64,000 bases of DNA from Moniliella sp. 'wahieum' (lineage: Eukaryota; Basidiomycota; Moniliellomycetes; Moniliellales; Moniliellaceae): NCBI GenBank assembly GCA_003971905.1, contig RSEE01000043.1, positions 62,001 through 126,000 of the forward strand, given 5' to 3'. The translations under genes and the position numbers were made by a program. This document shows, in pieces, positions 25,474 to 36,926 of this stretch (position 1 is its first letter; each line of letters opens with the position of its first letter). Below the pieces are notes generated by a model. The model had not been told where the DNA came from. It ran no database searches and worked only from the letters and a program-made list of their open reading frames with translations.

Positions 25474-25826
25474 GGCGAAGTGGTGGTGGGGGAGGGGCTG
25501 ATGCCCTGGGCGATGCCCAGCCTGGCGCAGCATGAGAATCCCCGAGGTGGCCAAAAATTAGTTCCGCCCGGCGGAGGATTGGAAGAGGCACTGCATGGGG
25601 GCAGTCACCGCTTGTGAACCACGTATCGGTGCTCGCCGCGCTCCTTCAGACTCACCCCCGCCCACGCCTTCCGCTGCTCACCGGTCACGTGGCATTCAGC
25701 CGGCCCAGCGGACCAGCGCCGAGGCTCCACCTCATGTCTCGCATGGTTGGCGCGTGGCTTACTCCCGTCCCACCATCCTCACCCTCTCCACTCCCGTCTC
25801 CGTCTCCCTCCTCCTTCTCCATCACG
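25474..25826. promoter_or_regulatory. bidirectional promoter TOM7 / SEC61-beta
   Basis: Only 353 bases separate the two divergent start codons. The sequence facing SEC61-beta is CT-rich (25780-25826). No ORF is seen inside. Confidence 0.6.
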
Positions 25827-26331
25827 ATGGTACGTCTTCTGCTTCTTTCTGCATGGTGTGCTTGTGTGCTGACATGCGTCCCCTCTTCCCTTCCGTACAG
25901 GCTGACGCTAAGGCTTCCGGTGCCCAACCCAATCTCGCCGCTCTGGCGGCCAGCAAGTCCTCTGCGGTGCGGTACGTTTGTGCTTTTGTCGTTATGCCCT
26001 TCTGTTCTAACATCTACTGTTTCTTTCCACCTTAGCCGGAGGGCAGCCCAGCAGGCTGCCAACCGCCCGAACAGCACGCGTGCTGCTGGCGCCGGTGGCA
26101 GCTCCAACACCATGCTCAGGCTCTACACGGACGACAACATTGGTCTTGTCATGTGCGTTCATCCCCCCGCCCCTCCCCACCCCTCCCCTCCTCTATATGC
26201 GCATGACCTTTGTACTGACTGTCCTACATCAGCGACCCTGTCGTTGTCCTTGGCCTGTCGGTCGCCTTCGTCTTCTCGTCGTGCTACTGCACCTGATGGG
26301 TCGTGCCGCATCTTACTTCACCAAGGCTTAA
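25827..26331 (+). CDS. SBH1: Sec61 complex subunit beta
   Basis: Tail-anchored beta subunit of the Sec61 translocon of the ER. Exon 1 is only the ATG. Introns are 25830-25900 (GTACGT...CAG), 25972-26035 (CTAAC branch, TTAG) and 26153-26232 (GTGCGT...CAG). The spliced product runs MADAKASGAQPNLAALAASK, then RRAAQQAANRPNSTRAAG, and then the family signature TMLRLYTDDNIGLVIDPVVV, which leads into the membrane segment LGLSVAFVFSS. One missing base near 26280 restores VLLHLMGRAASYFTKA with a stop at 26331. About 90-100 residues, normal for the family. Confidence 0.92.
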
Positions 26332-27075
26332 ACCTGTCCAGGTGGGGCTCAAGATTGCCTGCCCTCACTTGGCCACGTGCCACGCTCGGCACAGGGCCTT
26401 GATGTATTCGGTGTCAGTCTTCGTCAACATCCATAAGGGAACGCTGGGTGCACTGTACTGTCTTTGTGTTGACCGCCCTCCTAACATATAGCCCGGAAAC
26501 GTCATACGTGTTCTGACCTCCCGAACTTTTAGGATATCTCTGTGATTGATGGGGGGGGGAAGCAGGATCGCTGTCCTAAGGGCGCATGTGTGAATAGACA
26601 TGTAGAGACAGGCAGGCCACAGTTCCTTCCTCCTGGGGCGACTGGGACTGGTCGCGCGGTAAGAAGTAGGAGGGAGTGAGGCAAGGGCAGACGCAAAAAT
26701 GCCCACAGCTCCCATACTTTCAGCCCCTTGGCATGAGGGCCTGAGATGGAGGCCTTACAGCGGACTGAGGCCTCAACTTGGGCCTCAAGCTGCCCAAGGT
26801 GCACGCCAGTCTGAGAAGCGGCAAGAGCCAATCCCAATGTCGCTCTGTCTTCGGTCTTCGTCCAAAAGCTCAACGTTTCAGCCTTGCATTATGTAACGGC
26901 TGCCTTTCGCCTGCATTTTTTCGCGTGTCGCTTTTATCCGCCTGGCTCCCTGGCCCGTCGAGGAGCTCGGCAGCGGCGCGGCTACCTCCTCTTCCACCCC
27001 ACCTTGATTCCTTTCCTCCTCCTCTAGCCCGCTCGATTACCGCAACGGGGCAGCGGACGGGGCAGCGCAGCGGAC
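26332..27075. other. intergenic spacer
   Basis: Between SEC61-beta and RPC25. GGCCTGAG/GAGGCCTCA words occur at 26738-26785. CT-rich sequence precedes the RPC25 start. Confidence 0.5.
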
Positions 27076-27847
27076 ATGTTCGTTCTCTCCACCATCGAGG
27101 ACGTAATCGCCGCGCCCGCATCGGCCCAGCGCTTGTCCCCTACGACGCGATTGTGACCTCGATCAACGAACAGTATGCGAACCGCGTGATTGCTGGCGTG
27201 GGCCTCTGTGTGTGTGCACGACGTGCTCTCGTCCGGCGTAGCAAAGTACGCTGGGGCGATGGAAAACTGTACTACCATACCCAATTCCGTCTCGTTGTCT
27301 TTCGTCCCGCCATCGGCGAAGTCCTGGTCGGCCGCATCTCCCACGTCGACCCCCACGGCATCAAAGTCAGTCTCGGCTTCTTTGACGACATTCTCATCCC
27401 AGCTGCTTTCATTCCCACGCCACGCGCGTACGATCATTCGGAAAATGCTTGGTTTTGGGCACCCACAGCCGCCGTCGACGACGCGGCCGACGAAGCCTTG
27501 GATGCTGCTCTTGATGGAAACAACGAAATGGCCGCCTTGGACGTGCCAAAGGAAGAGCGCGCCTATCTTGGCCGTGGAGAAATCCTTCGCTTCCGCGTAG
27601 AGGCTGAAGAGTTTCCAGAGGATGAGCCAGGTGCACCAAAACCTCAAGAGGGAGAAGCACCAACGCGGCAGTCGCCCTACATCATTACGGTACGTCATGT
27701 CGGCCCCCTCCCCCTTTTCCCCTTTTCCCCTTTCCCCCTCCCTATTTTCCCTCGCTGACTGGGTCCTTCTAGGGCGGCATTTCCTCCTCCGGTCTTGGAA
27801 GCCCATTATGGTGGGAGAATGCAGAGGAAGTCGAGGTAGAGGCTTAA
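27076..27847 (+). CDS. RPC25: RNA polymerase III subunit Rpc25 (RPC8, Rpb7-like)
   Basis: Stalk subunit of RNA polymerase III, paralogous to Rpb7 and needed for initiation at tRNA and 5S genes. The start MFVLSTIEDVIAAPASAQRL fits the conserved N-terminus. The tip domain reads YDAIVTSINEQYANRVIAGV. The OB domain contains FRLVVFRPAIGEVLVGRISH and GIKVSLGFFDDILIPAAFIP, which separate Pol III Rpc25 from Pol II Rpb7. An intron spans 27690-27772 (GTACGT...TAG); exon 2 encodes GGISSSGLGSPLWWENAEEV and a short acidic tail. At least one base is missing in exon 1 (frame changes near 27130 and 27210). Total length is consistent with about 229 codons. Confidence 0.92.
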
Positions 27848-28309
27848 CCTGCTTTCTGGGCCTTCGCATCGGCTGCTCAGCATTTGTGACAGTAGACGAA
27901 ATTGTACTCCAAAAGAAACTAGCATTTTCCCTGAGGCAATCTTTGCATCCGGCTTCTCTCTGCACTTTCGGAATGGAAATATACTCTCTTCCGAATGGGG
28001 AGACAACAAGAGTAGACTGTGAAGAAGAGAGTGCTGGATCTTGCATGATGCACCTTGGAAGATATGTTAGGCCAAAGAGGTGCGAACGTTTGATAGACAG
28101 GATACGGGGGGGGAGACTACATATACCTTCTGCAGCAGAAGAAAGGTGGAATTACAAATGACAATCCATGACCAGCAGGGAAAGACGGCAAAAAGGAACA
28201 TGCGACCAGCAGCCAAAAGACACAGGACAAATACAGTGCGCCCGGCACAGGATGGGAGAAGAACGACGTTAAAACAAAGAATTTAAGGGGTGCATATATC
28301 CAGGCACAA
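27848..28309. other. spacer between convergent genes
   Basis: The 3' ends of RPC25 and the glucanase face each other. The sequence is A-rich toward 28280. No gene seen. Confidence 0.55.
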
Positions 28310-29696
28310 TCAGCACTTGGCCAAGTTGTAGTCGCCCAGTTGCTTGGTGATCCATCCGGAGGTCAACCACTTTCGTATGATCCGGGATCATTTCCCTCGA
28401 TGCGATACGCCCACATCGACCATCCCGCAGCCGAAGTCAAAGACAGAAGCCTGGGTCTGAAATGCGGATTGGAGGAAGGGTACGGGGAGCGGCAGAGGAG
28501 CTGACCAACAGTTTGGCAAGCTGGCATGCTCATAGAAAACTCCCCGACCAGGACGGGGTACTTGCTTTTGTTGAGAAGGTTTTGGTAAGAGCACACCTCG
28601 CTCGTCGCAGCACCTTGAGTGTAAGGGATGCCAGATGCGCGGCCCAGGTTGGCATTGTAGTACTGAAGATAGGGATGGGGTCAATCATAACGTTGGACCA
28701 ACTTGTGTTGCCAAAATCTGGTTCCATTGCGAGAGGGGGATGAATCCGTCTGCGAGAACGACCGTCACATCGTTCCCGGCTACCTGACGAATGGCGGCGT
28801 ATGCGTCGTGGTACTATTGAACCACATAATCCAGCAGCTGATCCGAACGGTCGCACAGCGGCTCGTTGATCACCTCAATCATTGTTACCGTATCTTTAAA
28901 CTCAGGCTGAGAGAACTCCTGGGCAATGTCCTTGAGCACAGCCAGCCCGCTGGGCATTGACAGGTGAATCCTGGAAGTTGAACGTGTTCTTGGTGTGGCC
29001 CGATGTGTTCAAAGCCGTTCTGCGACCGGGCACACCGTGTAGGTCAATCAACACCTCCAGGCCGTACTTCTTGGCCCACTGGATTCCACGCTCAAGATAG
29101 GCCGTTTGGTTGGAAATGATATAGGGTTCGTTGGCACTGTCCTTGTCCCACATCCAGTACCCGACTGGGATGCGAACCAAGTTGAGTCCCGCTTGACTCA
29201 TCTGCTCAAAATCGTCCTCTTGCACCCAACTATCCCAATGAGCTTGGAGGATGGGGACCGCCTTGTCGTGCGACACGTATTGTCCCAAAGTCCACTCATC
29301 CACCACACGTGAGTCGCCAAACTGGCTAAAGACGGACGGACTCATCCACGACTCGAGAACAAACCAGCCACCCAAGTTCACTCCACGGTACTTCTTACCG
29401 CCCCGTTTCTGCTGGGATGAAGGTGAGGAGTGCTGCGCCTTCTCATGGTAACTCGGCCGGCCGAGCACCTTGGCTTTGACGGAAGATCCTTGACTTTGGG
29501 GGACGCCCACGGCGGGACGGGCATGGCCCGAGAGACGGTTATGGTAAGGAGCAGTCACGTTGGGGTACACAGCCTTGGCTCTACGCAAGTGGCTGGGACG
29601 ACGAAGCAGATGCTTCTGGTGAGCATAGGCGGTGGTGGCACAGGAGAAAATGATGGCAAGGGTGGAGAGCCAGAAGAGGAGGTGTTTGGCAAACAT
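28310..29696 (-). CDS. EXG1: Secreted exo-beta-1,3-glucanase (GH5)
   Basis: Cell-wall glucan 1,3-beta-glucosidase that trims beta-1,3-glucan. It starts MFAKHLLFWLSTLAIIFSCA, a signal peptide ending near TTAYA, followed by a basic Ser-rich propeptide-like region. GH5 motifs are KYRGVNLGGWFVLESWMSPS (near 29380), GLNLVRIPVGYWMW, GLEVLIDLHGVPG, and VTMIEVINEPL (near 28880) with the acid/base Glu; YPVLVGEFS (near 28545) holds the nucleophile Glu. The C-terminus WITKQLGDYNLAKC ends at TGA 28310. About 455 residues, usual for the family. Frame changes near 28910, 28800, 28690, 28600 and 28400; some may be introns. Confidence 0.9.
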
Positions 29697-30775
29697 GCTG
29701 CAGGATCGTATGGCGTTGGAAAAAGAAAGTGATGGAGTCTCGCAGTACGATTGAGAATGGAAAAGAGGAAAGGGAATATCGATCTCTGGGGTGCGGACTG
29801 TTGGAGAGGGTAGGGGAGGGGGCGAAGGGGCGAAGGGGCGAGAGGGGGGGGAGGTTGACGCCACTCACGCTTGAGGCCAGCTCTTGGTGGGAGACACTAC
29901 TGGTTGGGTATATCTGTGTGTGGGTTGAGGGGAGAGCAGGGGGGAAGGGGGGAAGGGGAAGAAGGGGGGGGGGAACTGGTGGACGCAAAAGGAAAGGGGG
30001 TGAGGAAGGTGGTGGCAATACGAAAGATAGACGGCTGTCTGTTATATTGGGCACCCTGACACGTGTGTGGCTGGCATGATACTAACTGTCCGAACGAGTG
30101 TCGCCGGCAAGGGGGACTGGAGACAGGAGCTCGGATGATCGATGAACGTATGAACGTCGAATACGTTGAAGAACACCACATGTGGGACCCCGCCACCGGG
30201 CTGCCGGCACGGCAATGCAGCGAACAGCACTGGAGCAGTTGCATCTGTCGAGCTCTGGGGTTGCCGGGTGTGGACAGCAGAGCTCTGAAGCTTGAAGACA
30301 GGCCAGCTCGACCGAAACCTAAATGGGCCCGCAGCAGCACCGCCTGTCTCTCTCCATTGGCTGCATATGAGCTAAAGAGGCGTATTGGGATAAGCGGTGA
30401 ATGCAAGCAGAAATACTCACTTCCATCTCTCTCATCTCATCATCGACATCATCATCCTCTCTTGGCCCCTTCCCTGCAGACGCCACCACCACTATTATAA
30501 GATGCAGTGTTGCAGCCATCGATTAGGCACCACTGACCCTGCTGCCATGTTATTGGATGACAGTGACTGGGGCTAGAGCACCATGACACGATGACGTGTA
30601 TGATGCACATATCTGTGTGGAGCACACAGAGCCGCGCAGAGCTGGTCCTATCAAAATAACGTTAATCCATCTTGACGATATTCTCCCGCATCATGCATCG
30701 TCCTTTACTCGCGTCACCCGCACCTCCAATTGACACAAGAGTGGTGGCAGCCGGGAAGTATAGACCCCCGGTGTG

Positions 30776-30799
30776 GTCTCCGAGAGTGACTCTCGAGAC
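30776..30799. other. short hairpin
   Basis: GTCTC-C-GAGAG, a 3-base loop, then CTCTCGAGAC: a 10-bp stem with one bulged C. Role unknown. Confidence 0.5.
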
Positions 30800-31270
30800 T
30801 AATATTCATTGACGCGTGACGAGAGAGTCATTTGGCCGATCAGTTCGCAGTCGATCCCATGCACAGGTTGATCACAGCCGTGGGCGATTGTGAACTCTGG
30901 GAGAGAGCACAACGGAGAGGACGAGGTAGAAACGGAAAAACCAGAGGCTTTGTGCGCTGCCGGCAACTCCGTCTTTCTGGGTGTGGCTATGTGGCGTATT
31001 ATTAATGCGTAACAAAGCGAAGGCGCAGCTCCAGCGCCACGTCAGTCTACAACGCACAACCCTTGTTTTGCATGTCTGAGCACGCTGGTAGGGTCCACCA
31101 CAAGGTACACATGCCGCGCGGTACTTGACATAGCCATGCCATGCTGGGCTATATATTGGCACTCCCTTTTCTGTTGTGCCTTTAGTACTTAGTGCCTTTA
31201 GTCGGCTGCGCACCGTATCACCGACTCTATCACCTCCCTTCTGGGGACTCGTTTCTTACGTTGAGATATG

Positions 31271-31320
31271 GCATGTCACATATGTGATACACATGTCACA
31301 TGTCACATGTCACATGTCAC
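31271..31320. repeat. ACATGTC heptamer array
   Basis: Four perfect tandem ACATGTC units at 31291-31318, preceded by a degenerate part containing the palindrome CACATATGTG (31277-31286). The same unit recurs at 35762. Confidence 0.9.
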
Positions 31321-31631
31321 ACGAGATCTCAAGGCTTCTCGAGCTTCAAAAACGAAGAGCAAACAAGACACCTTTTTAGTATCCCAACTCTCTCTGTTGG
31401 GGGTATTCGTTGAGAGCACTGGTTACTTTTTCATTCTCATCGAAAGAGGGGCACACGAAATAGGCATGGTATGGATGTTCATTTGCCAGAAGTGAACATC
31501 GATCACAACAAGACGCAGACATAGCAAGAGAAAGCAATTATATAGTCCAGAGGGCAAAACTTAGTACCATGCCCTCTTTCCTTCATTGACGAAGAACGCT
31601 CTTCAGACTGTAGCATCAAATGTAGAGGGGG

Positions 31632-34244
31632 TTATGGGGCCAGAGACGTGGAGGGACGGAAGCGAGCGCTGGCTGAAGCTGGGGTAGGGGGAAGAACGGC
31701 AGAGGAAGTAGCCTGCTCCTCTTCTGAGTTCGGTGGGAGGTGGGAAGGGGAGGCAGGCAGAGTGGTGGGCAGATGAGGGTTGATGTTGTGCCAGGCGTGT
31801 CCCAAACCGTCCGGGTCCCAGACATCCCCATCAAGCAGAAGGGCGAGTGGATCTTGGATCGTAGATCTAGTGCTTTTGAGGGAGCTGGGACGACTGTCCA
31901 TCAACTTGAGACTGGGAGGGGACGCGTACGATGGAGGAGATCGAGCCGAGATGGGGAGAACAGCATTGTCGACCGGAGCAACATTACGAAAGGAACTGGG
32001 GGGCTCTGAGGCTGAAGGACCATGGCGGGTATGTTGGTAAGGAAAGAGTGTGCGCTGGGACGAGAGCGAAAGAGGACGCATCCCACTCGTTGGACGGACT
32101 CCCCGGGAACGCCGTGGTTTTGCACGAAACAGGGCAAAGACCAAAGCAGACAACATGACAGCCACCCAGATCCCCAGGAGAACCCCATTCACGATCAAAT
32201 CCGTGTAGAGACCCTTGCGATAGGCGTCAACGATTTTGGTGAGGATATCATGAGGGGCCGAATCAGAAGGGTTCGAACTGCCGGGTGAGTTGTTGCTGTT
32301 GGCACTGAGAACAAGAACAGTTGGTACAACAGTTGGAAGGGTGGTATGGGCATTGTTGTGGATCCAGGTAAGGGCTTCCTCGATGCCTTCGACCTTCTTT
32401 CCGATGATGCAGTAGATAAAGTTTTGCATCGGCTCTGCCAAAGGCGTAGGTGCAAAGGTCTGGTTCATAATGCCGGACAGGGCGTCGGTAATTTCGTTGA
32501 GCGTGTTGTTCATTGTCGACGTGCTGGTGTTGACCCAGGTAAAAAGGTGGCCATCCAGCTCGGTTTGAGCGGATGCAATCAGGCTGTTGGTCTGGTTGGC
32601 ATAATCGGCACTGTCGGCGTACATGGACTGATTGGCCTCGGCCCATGCTTGGGACCACATATTATCCGCACCCGAACGGGGCGAACGATTGAGCACCGCG
32701 TCCACCACTAAGAGCTGAACTCCAGCCACGAGCATGCCCAGCACACTTACAGCAAGGAGAAGAAGCAAAGCAGGATGAGTCATCAATGATACATACCACC
32801 CAACCATGGCTCTTCGTTCAGGCCGGCGAGCTCGACCTATGCGGCAGATCCAAAGTGAGAGGCGCGTCGACAAGGGGTTTTCTGCCGTTGCTGCCAATGG
32901 GCGAAGGAGTGGCCATATAGAACCTGAGGGGATGATTGGCGAAGGCCCCAAACGGTTTAGGCCAATTTGAGAGAATGTCTTGTCAAACGATTTCCATGAA
33001 AGAAACTCTTTAGCAGCGAGAAACAGAGCCAGGATCCCTGCCCCGATTGCAAGGCCAATGGCAAGCCAGCGAAAAACATGAGCCCATCCAAGGAAAATGT
33101 ATCAAGGGGTCGGGCTACGTGGGGCGCCATCTGGTCACAAATTTGGACGGGATGATACGTTGGCCGGGGCAGATTCGCGGTGAATGTATAGTTGGTTGTT
33201 GTGGAGTTGATGTCAGACTGGAGTGCATTAAGCGGGGCACGAATGATAGTATCAAGTTTATCGTCAATCTGCTGCATACTCGGCATGGAGCTGTTTATGC
33301 GGTGTAGTCCGTCGGTGAATGATGCGGGTAATGTAACGTTCTTCAAGGCACTGAACACAATAAATGCGTCAGCGGCAAAAACACGAGGGACAAGGAGAGA
33401 GATACGAAGGCACCACCGCTTCCAGTGGGGAAAACAGGTTGGTTGAAGCCAGAGATTAAAGGATAGAAGGACATACTCAAGGCTTGGTACGGTGATCTGA
33501 GGCGCTTTGACTGACTTGTTTAAGATCTTGAGCAAATCATTCGCCACGTGCACCACGCCTGCAACCGCATCGTGATTCCTTTTACACTGTCCTGGATTGC
33601 CGTCCGAATGCCGTTGGCCACCGTGGTAAGGGCCTGGTTGAACAAGTCCAGAGCCGAGGTGATGACCGATAGGGTGCCCTGCACCAAAAGCACGATAAAG
33701 CACAGGAATGTATCCCGATACGAATCAACGATGTATACCAGCACCGCCTCGAGCGCTGTCACACTATACCACCGGGCTCACTGTTGTCAGTGCCAGCACA
33801 GATACAGGTGACCGTGAGGGGAGCAGAGGAGCGCACCTTAGATGAGGACGTGACCCACAGCCCGAACTGCCTCTTGCACTGCATCTTGGGTGTGAGAGTT
33901 GACCTCGGGTGCGGCATAGTAGGCCCAATTCCGCATGCGATCCACCTTTTCTTCCGCCGCGCTACAACCGCCTGACCACTCGTGTTTAGCATCCGCAATG
34001 CGCGCGTCCAATTGGGATGATGCGAGTGCGACACGAACAGCGATCAACGTGAGCGCGACGAGTAAAGGCGACAGTAGAGCCAGGAGGGTTCTCGCGCCAA
34101 GCCCCAAATACCAGCCCTGATACCATTCTGTCGGCTCAGCCGCGTTTTTTCCGTCAATGAGGAGGTATCGGCCAGATTCGTGTGCGTTTGGCTCGATTTG
34201 TTGCCCCGGTCCCAGGAAACTAGATTGGTGGTGGAGGTAGCCAT
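31632..34244 (-). CDS. PRM1: Plasma membrane fusion protein PRM1
   Basis: Polytopic plasma-membrane protein needed for efficient cell fusion in mating and hyphal fusion. It starts MATSTTNLVSWDRGNKSS; the first membrane segment is LLALLSPLLVALTLIAVRVA (near 34080). Next come VYIVDSYRDTFLCFIVLLVQ and NGIRTAIQDSVKG (near 33620), a family hallmark. The second ectodomain holds FIYCIIGKKVEGIEEALTWI and HNNAHTTLP (about 32420-32340), with many N-glycosylation sites. Membrane segments also lie near 32770 (ALLLLLAVSVLGMLVAGVQL) and 32180 (NGVLLGIWVAVMLSALVFAL). The cytosolic tail is Ser/Pro-rich. Probable introns lie at about 33780-33838 and 33348-33475. Frame changes occur elsewhere. Confidence 0.9.
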
Positions 34245-34673
34245 GCTGGCTATACCGGTCAAGGTGTCAGGTGGGAGGCAGAACGGGACAATGGGGAGGC
34301 AGGATGCCGTTGTTACACAACAGACTTTAAATTGCCTGGCAGTACATGTACCACGCTCGGATGCTCCGAGAGACTTTAAAGACGACAGCTGACCGTACAA
34401 AGGATGGAGCAACGGCGTGCCACAGTTAATTGCAAGGCGTCTCGGACGCTCCGAGTGCGGGCGTGATATAAGTACAGAAGCCTGAGGTGACCGGTGAGGC
34501 AGTGAAGGAGAATGTGTAGTAACATCGAAGATAAAAGCTAGCACAAAACACCTCGCAAATGACGAAAGGAGATGGTCCAGAATAAGAGAGAAGATATGTA
34601 TGGAGAGCACCAGCAGTGCCAGCGCGTATGCATGCCCGTACATATCCTCGCAAGCGGTGTTGCACCAGGTAAA
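34245..34673. other. PRM1 upstream spacer
   Basis: Probable PRM1 promoter. No mating-type pheromone response box could be established by eye. No gene seen. Confidence 0.5.
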
Positions 34674-35488
34674 TTAACGAGAAGTGCGTTCAGAAGAGGC
34701 GGATATGTGCGATTGGCTGGTATGGGTTGCGGGCATTAGCGGGTGTTGGGTAGCGAAGGACCGGGAATAATATGTGTAGGTGGCAACCCCGGCAAGGGAA
34801 AGGCACAGCAACAACTTACCACCCTGGGCAAGACGTTGGTGGAAAAGACGGTGGGCCTCAACCGAGTGGATGGGCACAGCGGGTTGGTCATACAGCACAG
34901 CAGGCGGCTGAGGCACGACTGGTGGGTATGGTCGAGTGGGGGAAGAAACGAGCGGGGGCTGGGTCGCTGGGGCGGCCGGCCGGCAATGGCGTCAAGCTGA
35001 CGTTGAGCCTCGCGTGCGCGGAAGGCACGAGCGCGGGCCAAACACTCGGGGCAGCATGACAACGCCGCCTGAGTCGCGGCAGAGGCACTTAGGAGAGAAG
35101 CATCTGTTACGGGGCTGAGGAAAGTGGGACGAGCGGGGCCAGCAAGGAGGGTGAGGGACCAGGCGGAAGCGGGGAGGACAGGAGGCCGCTGCCGCTGGCG
35201 GCGGTGACGCGCCTCGGTGCGGTTGAAGGCATAGAGATGGGCGAGCCCGCTTCGTTCGGCCTCGGACTGAAAAGAACGCGTACCATGGCCCGCTGGCTTG
35301 CACCCCCGGGGGCGACGCAGCAGCGCGGGCAGGCGGAAGGGGAGAGGCGCAGTGAACACAGGAGGTGTGGGGGAGGCGGCCGCGGCAGACAGGGGCAGGG
35401 GCGTGCGCATGGACAGAGCGCAGGCCGTCAGCGAGTCCGAGGGCGGTTGGATGCGGGGAAGGTGGTGGCAGGGGTGCAGCGGATGCAA
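34674..35488 (-). CDS. doubtful ORF, possible small membrane protein
   Basis: I do not recognise a family. Two minus-strand frames look coding-like in turn: one with RSFQSEAERSGLAHLYAFNR and CCPECLARARAFRAREAQRQ (35280-35000), then one with SVEAHRLFHQRLAQGGKLLL running into a hydrophobic stretch LCLSLAGVATYTYY (34870-34770). A frame change between them would fit the one-base losses seen elsewhere. The CxxC and the C-terminal hydrophobic segment hint at a zinc-binding, tail-anchored protein, but GC-rich composition alone can give such ORFs. Confidence 0.25.
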
Positions 35489-36089
35489 GTCCAGCGGTTA
35501 GCGCAACGTTCCAAATGCTGTCCAAATGGCCGCTGCGGCCGCTAATGTCCGGCTGGGCTTGGGGATCCGCATGGCGCAGCGTGGCGTCAGCCAGCAAGCC
35601 GATCGCCCACTTGAACGTTTTATCCCCGTGGGGAAGCCCACTAGAAGCCGCGCGCGCGGAGGTGACACACTGATAACACATGTGACATCCGCGTGTCACA
35701 TCCGCACGCCACGGGCCCAACAGGTCGAAGGCGAAGCGATGCCACCAAACCAACGCAGCACTGTCACATGTCACATGTCACATGTCACTAGAGCCGCCAC
35801 CAACTCACGCTTCGTCGACACATTCCCTTTGTCCGCCGCCCTCATGCATCGTGTATGTCCCTACGACCAACTAGGCAAATGGAAATGGGCATGAGGCATG
35901 CATACTTTTGGGGGTTTATGTCCTGGTCGATAGCATCCAGCGTCATCGCCCGCCCGAAACCAAGGGCACCCACTAGGGAGGCACTCATCGTCAAAATGGC
36001 TCGAGACACTAAACTATACCGCCACAGCCGGAAAACGACACCACAAGTCGAGGACCCGCCCCGGTCTTCCCAGTCTCCGAAGGAGACGC
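35489..36089. other. spacer downstream of RPS0
   Basis: Contains direct TGTCACATCC words near 35680-35705 and the TGTCACA array. No gene seen. Confidence 0.5.
35762..35788. repeat. TGTCACA heptamer array
   Basis: Nearly four tandem units (27 bases) of the same heptamer, in another rotation, as at 31291-31318. Confidence 0.9.
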
Positions 36090-36926
36090 TTACTCCCAGG
36101 AGGTGATCGGCTGCTGGACAGCGGGCGTGGCGTCGGCGGCCCAGTCCTGAGCACCAGTGGCCTGCTCGCTCCAGTCCAGCGCGGCCGCCTCGGGGGCACC
36201 CGTAGCGGGGAGAGCCTCGCCAAGCTCACCAGCCTCAGCCTCGCGCTCGGCAGCAGCCTTGGCGTCAGCAGCAGCCTGCTGCTCCGCCTCAATCTCCTGG
36301 GGGTCGCGGTAGAAGAACATGTCGGTCATGACGCCCCACGGCTCAGTGCGCGAGACAGTGCCCTTGAGGCGGAGGACCTCACGGCAGAGGAGCCACCAGA
36401 GAAGGCCGACCGAGTGCTTGCCCTTGTTGTTACCGGGGATAGCCACGTCGACAAACTTGAGGGGAGCGTCGGCATCGGCAAAGGCAATGACGGGAATGTT
36501 GACGTAGGACGCCTCGCGGATGGCCTGGTGGTCAACGCGGGGGTCGGTGACAACAATCACGCGGGGCTCCTTGTAGGAGCGGACAATGTAGTTGGTGAAG
36601 GTACCGGGGGTGAAGCGGCCGGCAATCGCAGTAGCACCCGTGTTCGAGGCGAACTTGAGCACCGCGCGCTGACCGTACTGACGGCCCGAGATGACGCAAA
36701 TGTCAGCGGGGTTCTCAACGGCAGCAAGGATACGGGCAGCGAGGACGATCTTGCTCCACGTCTTGTTGAGGTTGATCAGCTGCACACCGTCGGCACGGCG
36801 CTTGTAGATGTAAGACTCCATGTCCTTAGTCACATTGGTGGTGCCAATGTGGGTCTGGGCAGCCAGGAAGAGCTTGACCTCCTCCTCAGTGATGTTGAGC
36901 ACCTGGGGCAGCTTGTCGGCGGACAT
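36090..36926 (-). CDS. RPS0: 40S ribosomal protein S0 (uS2)
   Basis: Cytosolic small-subunit ribosomal protein of the uS2/RPSA family, needed for 18S rRNA maturation. A single uninterrupted ORF of 278 residues without introns, starting [20 protein letters not shown]. Signature segments are [49 protein letters not shown] and [20 protein letters not shown]. The Ala/Glu-rich C-terminal tail ends in [12 protein letters not shown] and carries the short Trp-containing repeats (LDWSEQ, QDWAAD) seen in the family. It is one of only two clearly intact protein genes in the window. Confidence 0.98.
   Translation of the reverse strand: MSADKLPQVLNITEEEVKLFLAAQTHIGTTNVTKDMESYIYKRRADGVQLINLNKTWSKIVLAARILAAVENPADICVISGRQYGQRAVLKFASNTGATAIAGRFTPGTFTNYIVRSYKEPRVIVVTDPRVDHQAIREASYVNIPVIAFADADAPLKFVDVAIPGNNKGKHSVGLLWWLLCREVLRLKGTVSRTEPWGVMTDMFFYRDPQEIEAEQQAAADAKAAAEREAEAGELGEALPATGAPEAAALDWSEQATGAQDWAADATPAVQQPITSWE

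Larger units (their letters stand above)
29697..31631. other. long gene-free spacer between EXG1 and PRM1
   Basis: Upstream region of the glucanase and downstream region of PRM1. It contains copies of GAAGCTTGAA (30287) and GCATCATGCATC (30688), a hairpin at 30776-30799, and the CATGTCA array at 31291-31318. ORFs in 30063-30500 and elsewhere show no family features. Confidence 0.5.

Noticed and set aside
30063-30500. 145-codon ORF on the plus strand
   Set aside because: No domain, composition matches the flanking spacer, and it overlaps repeat words. Not supported as a gene.
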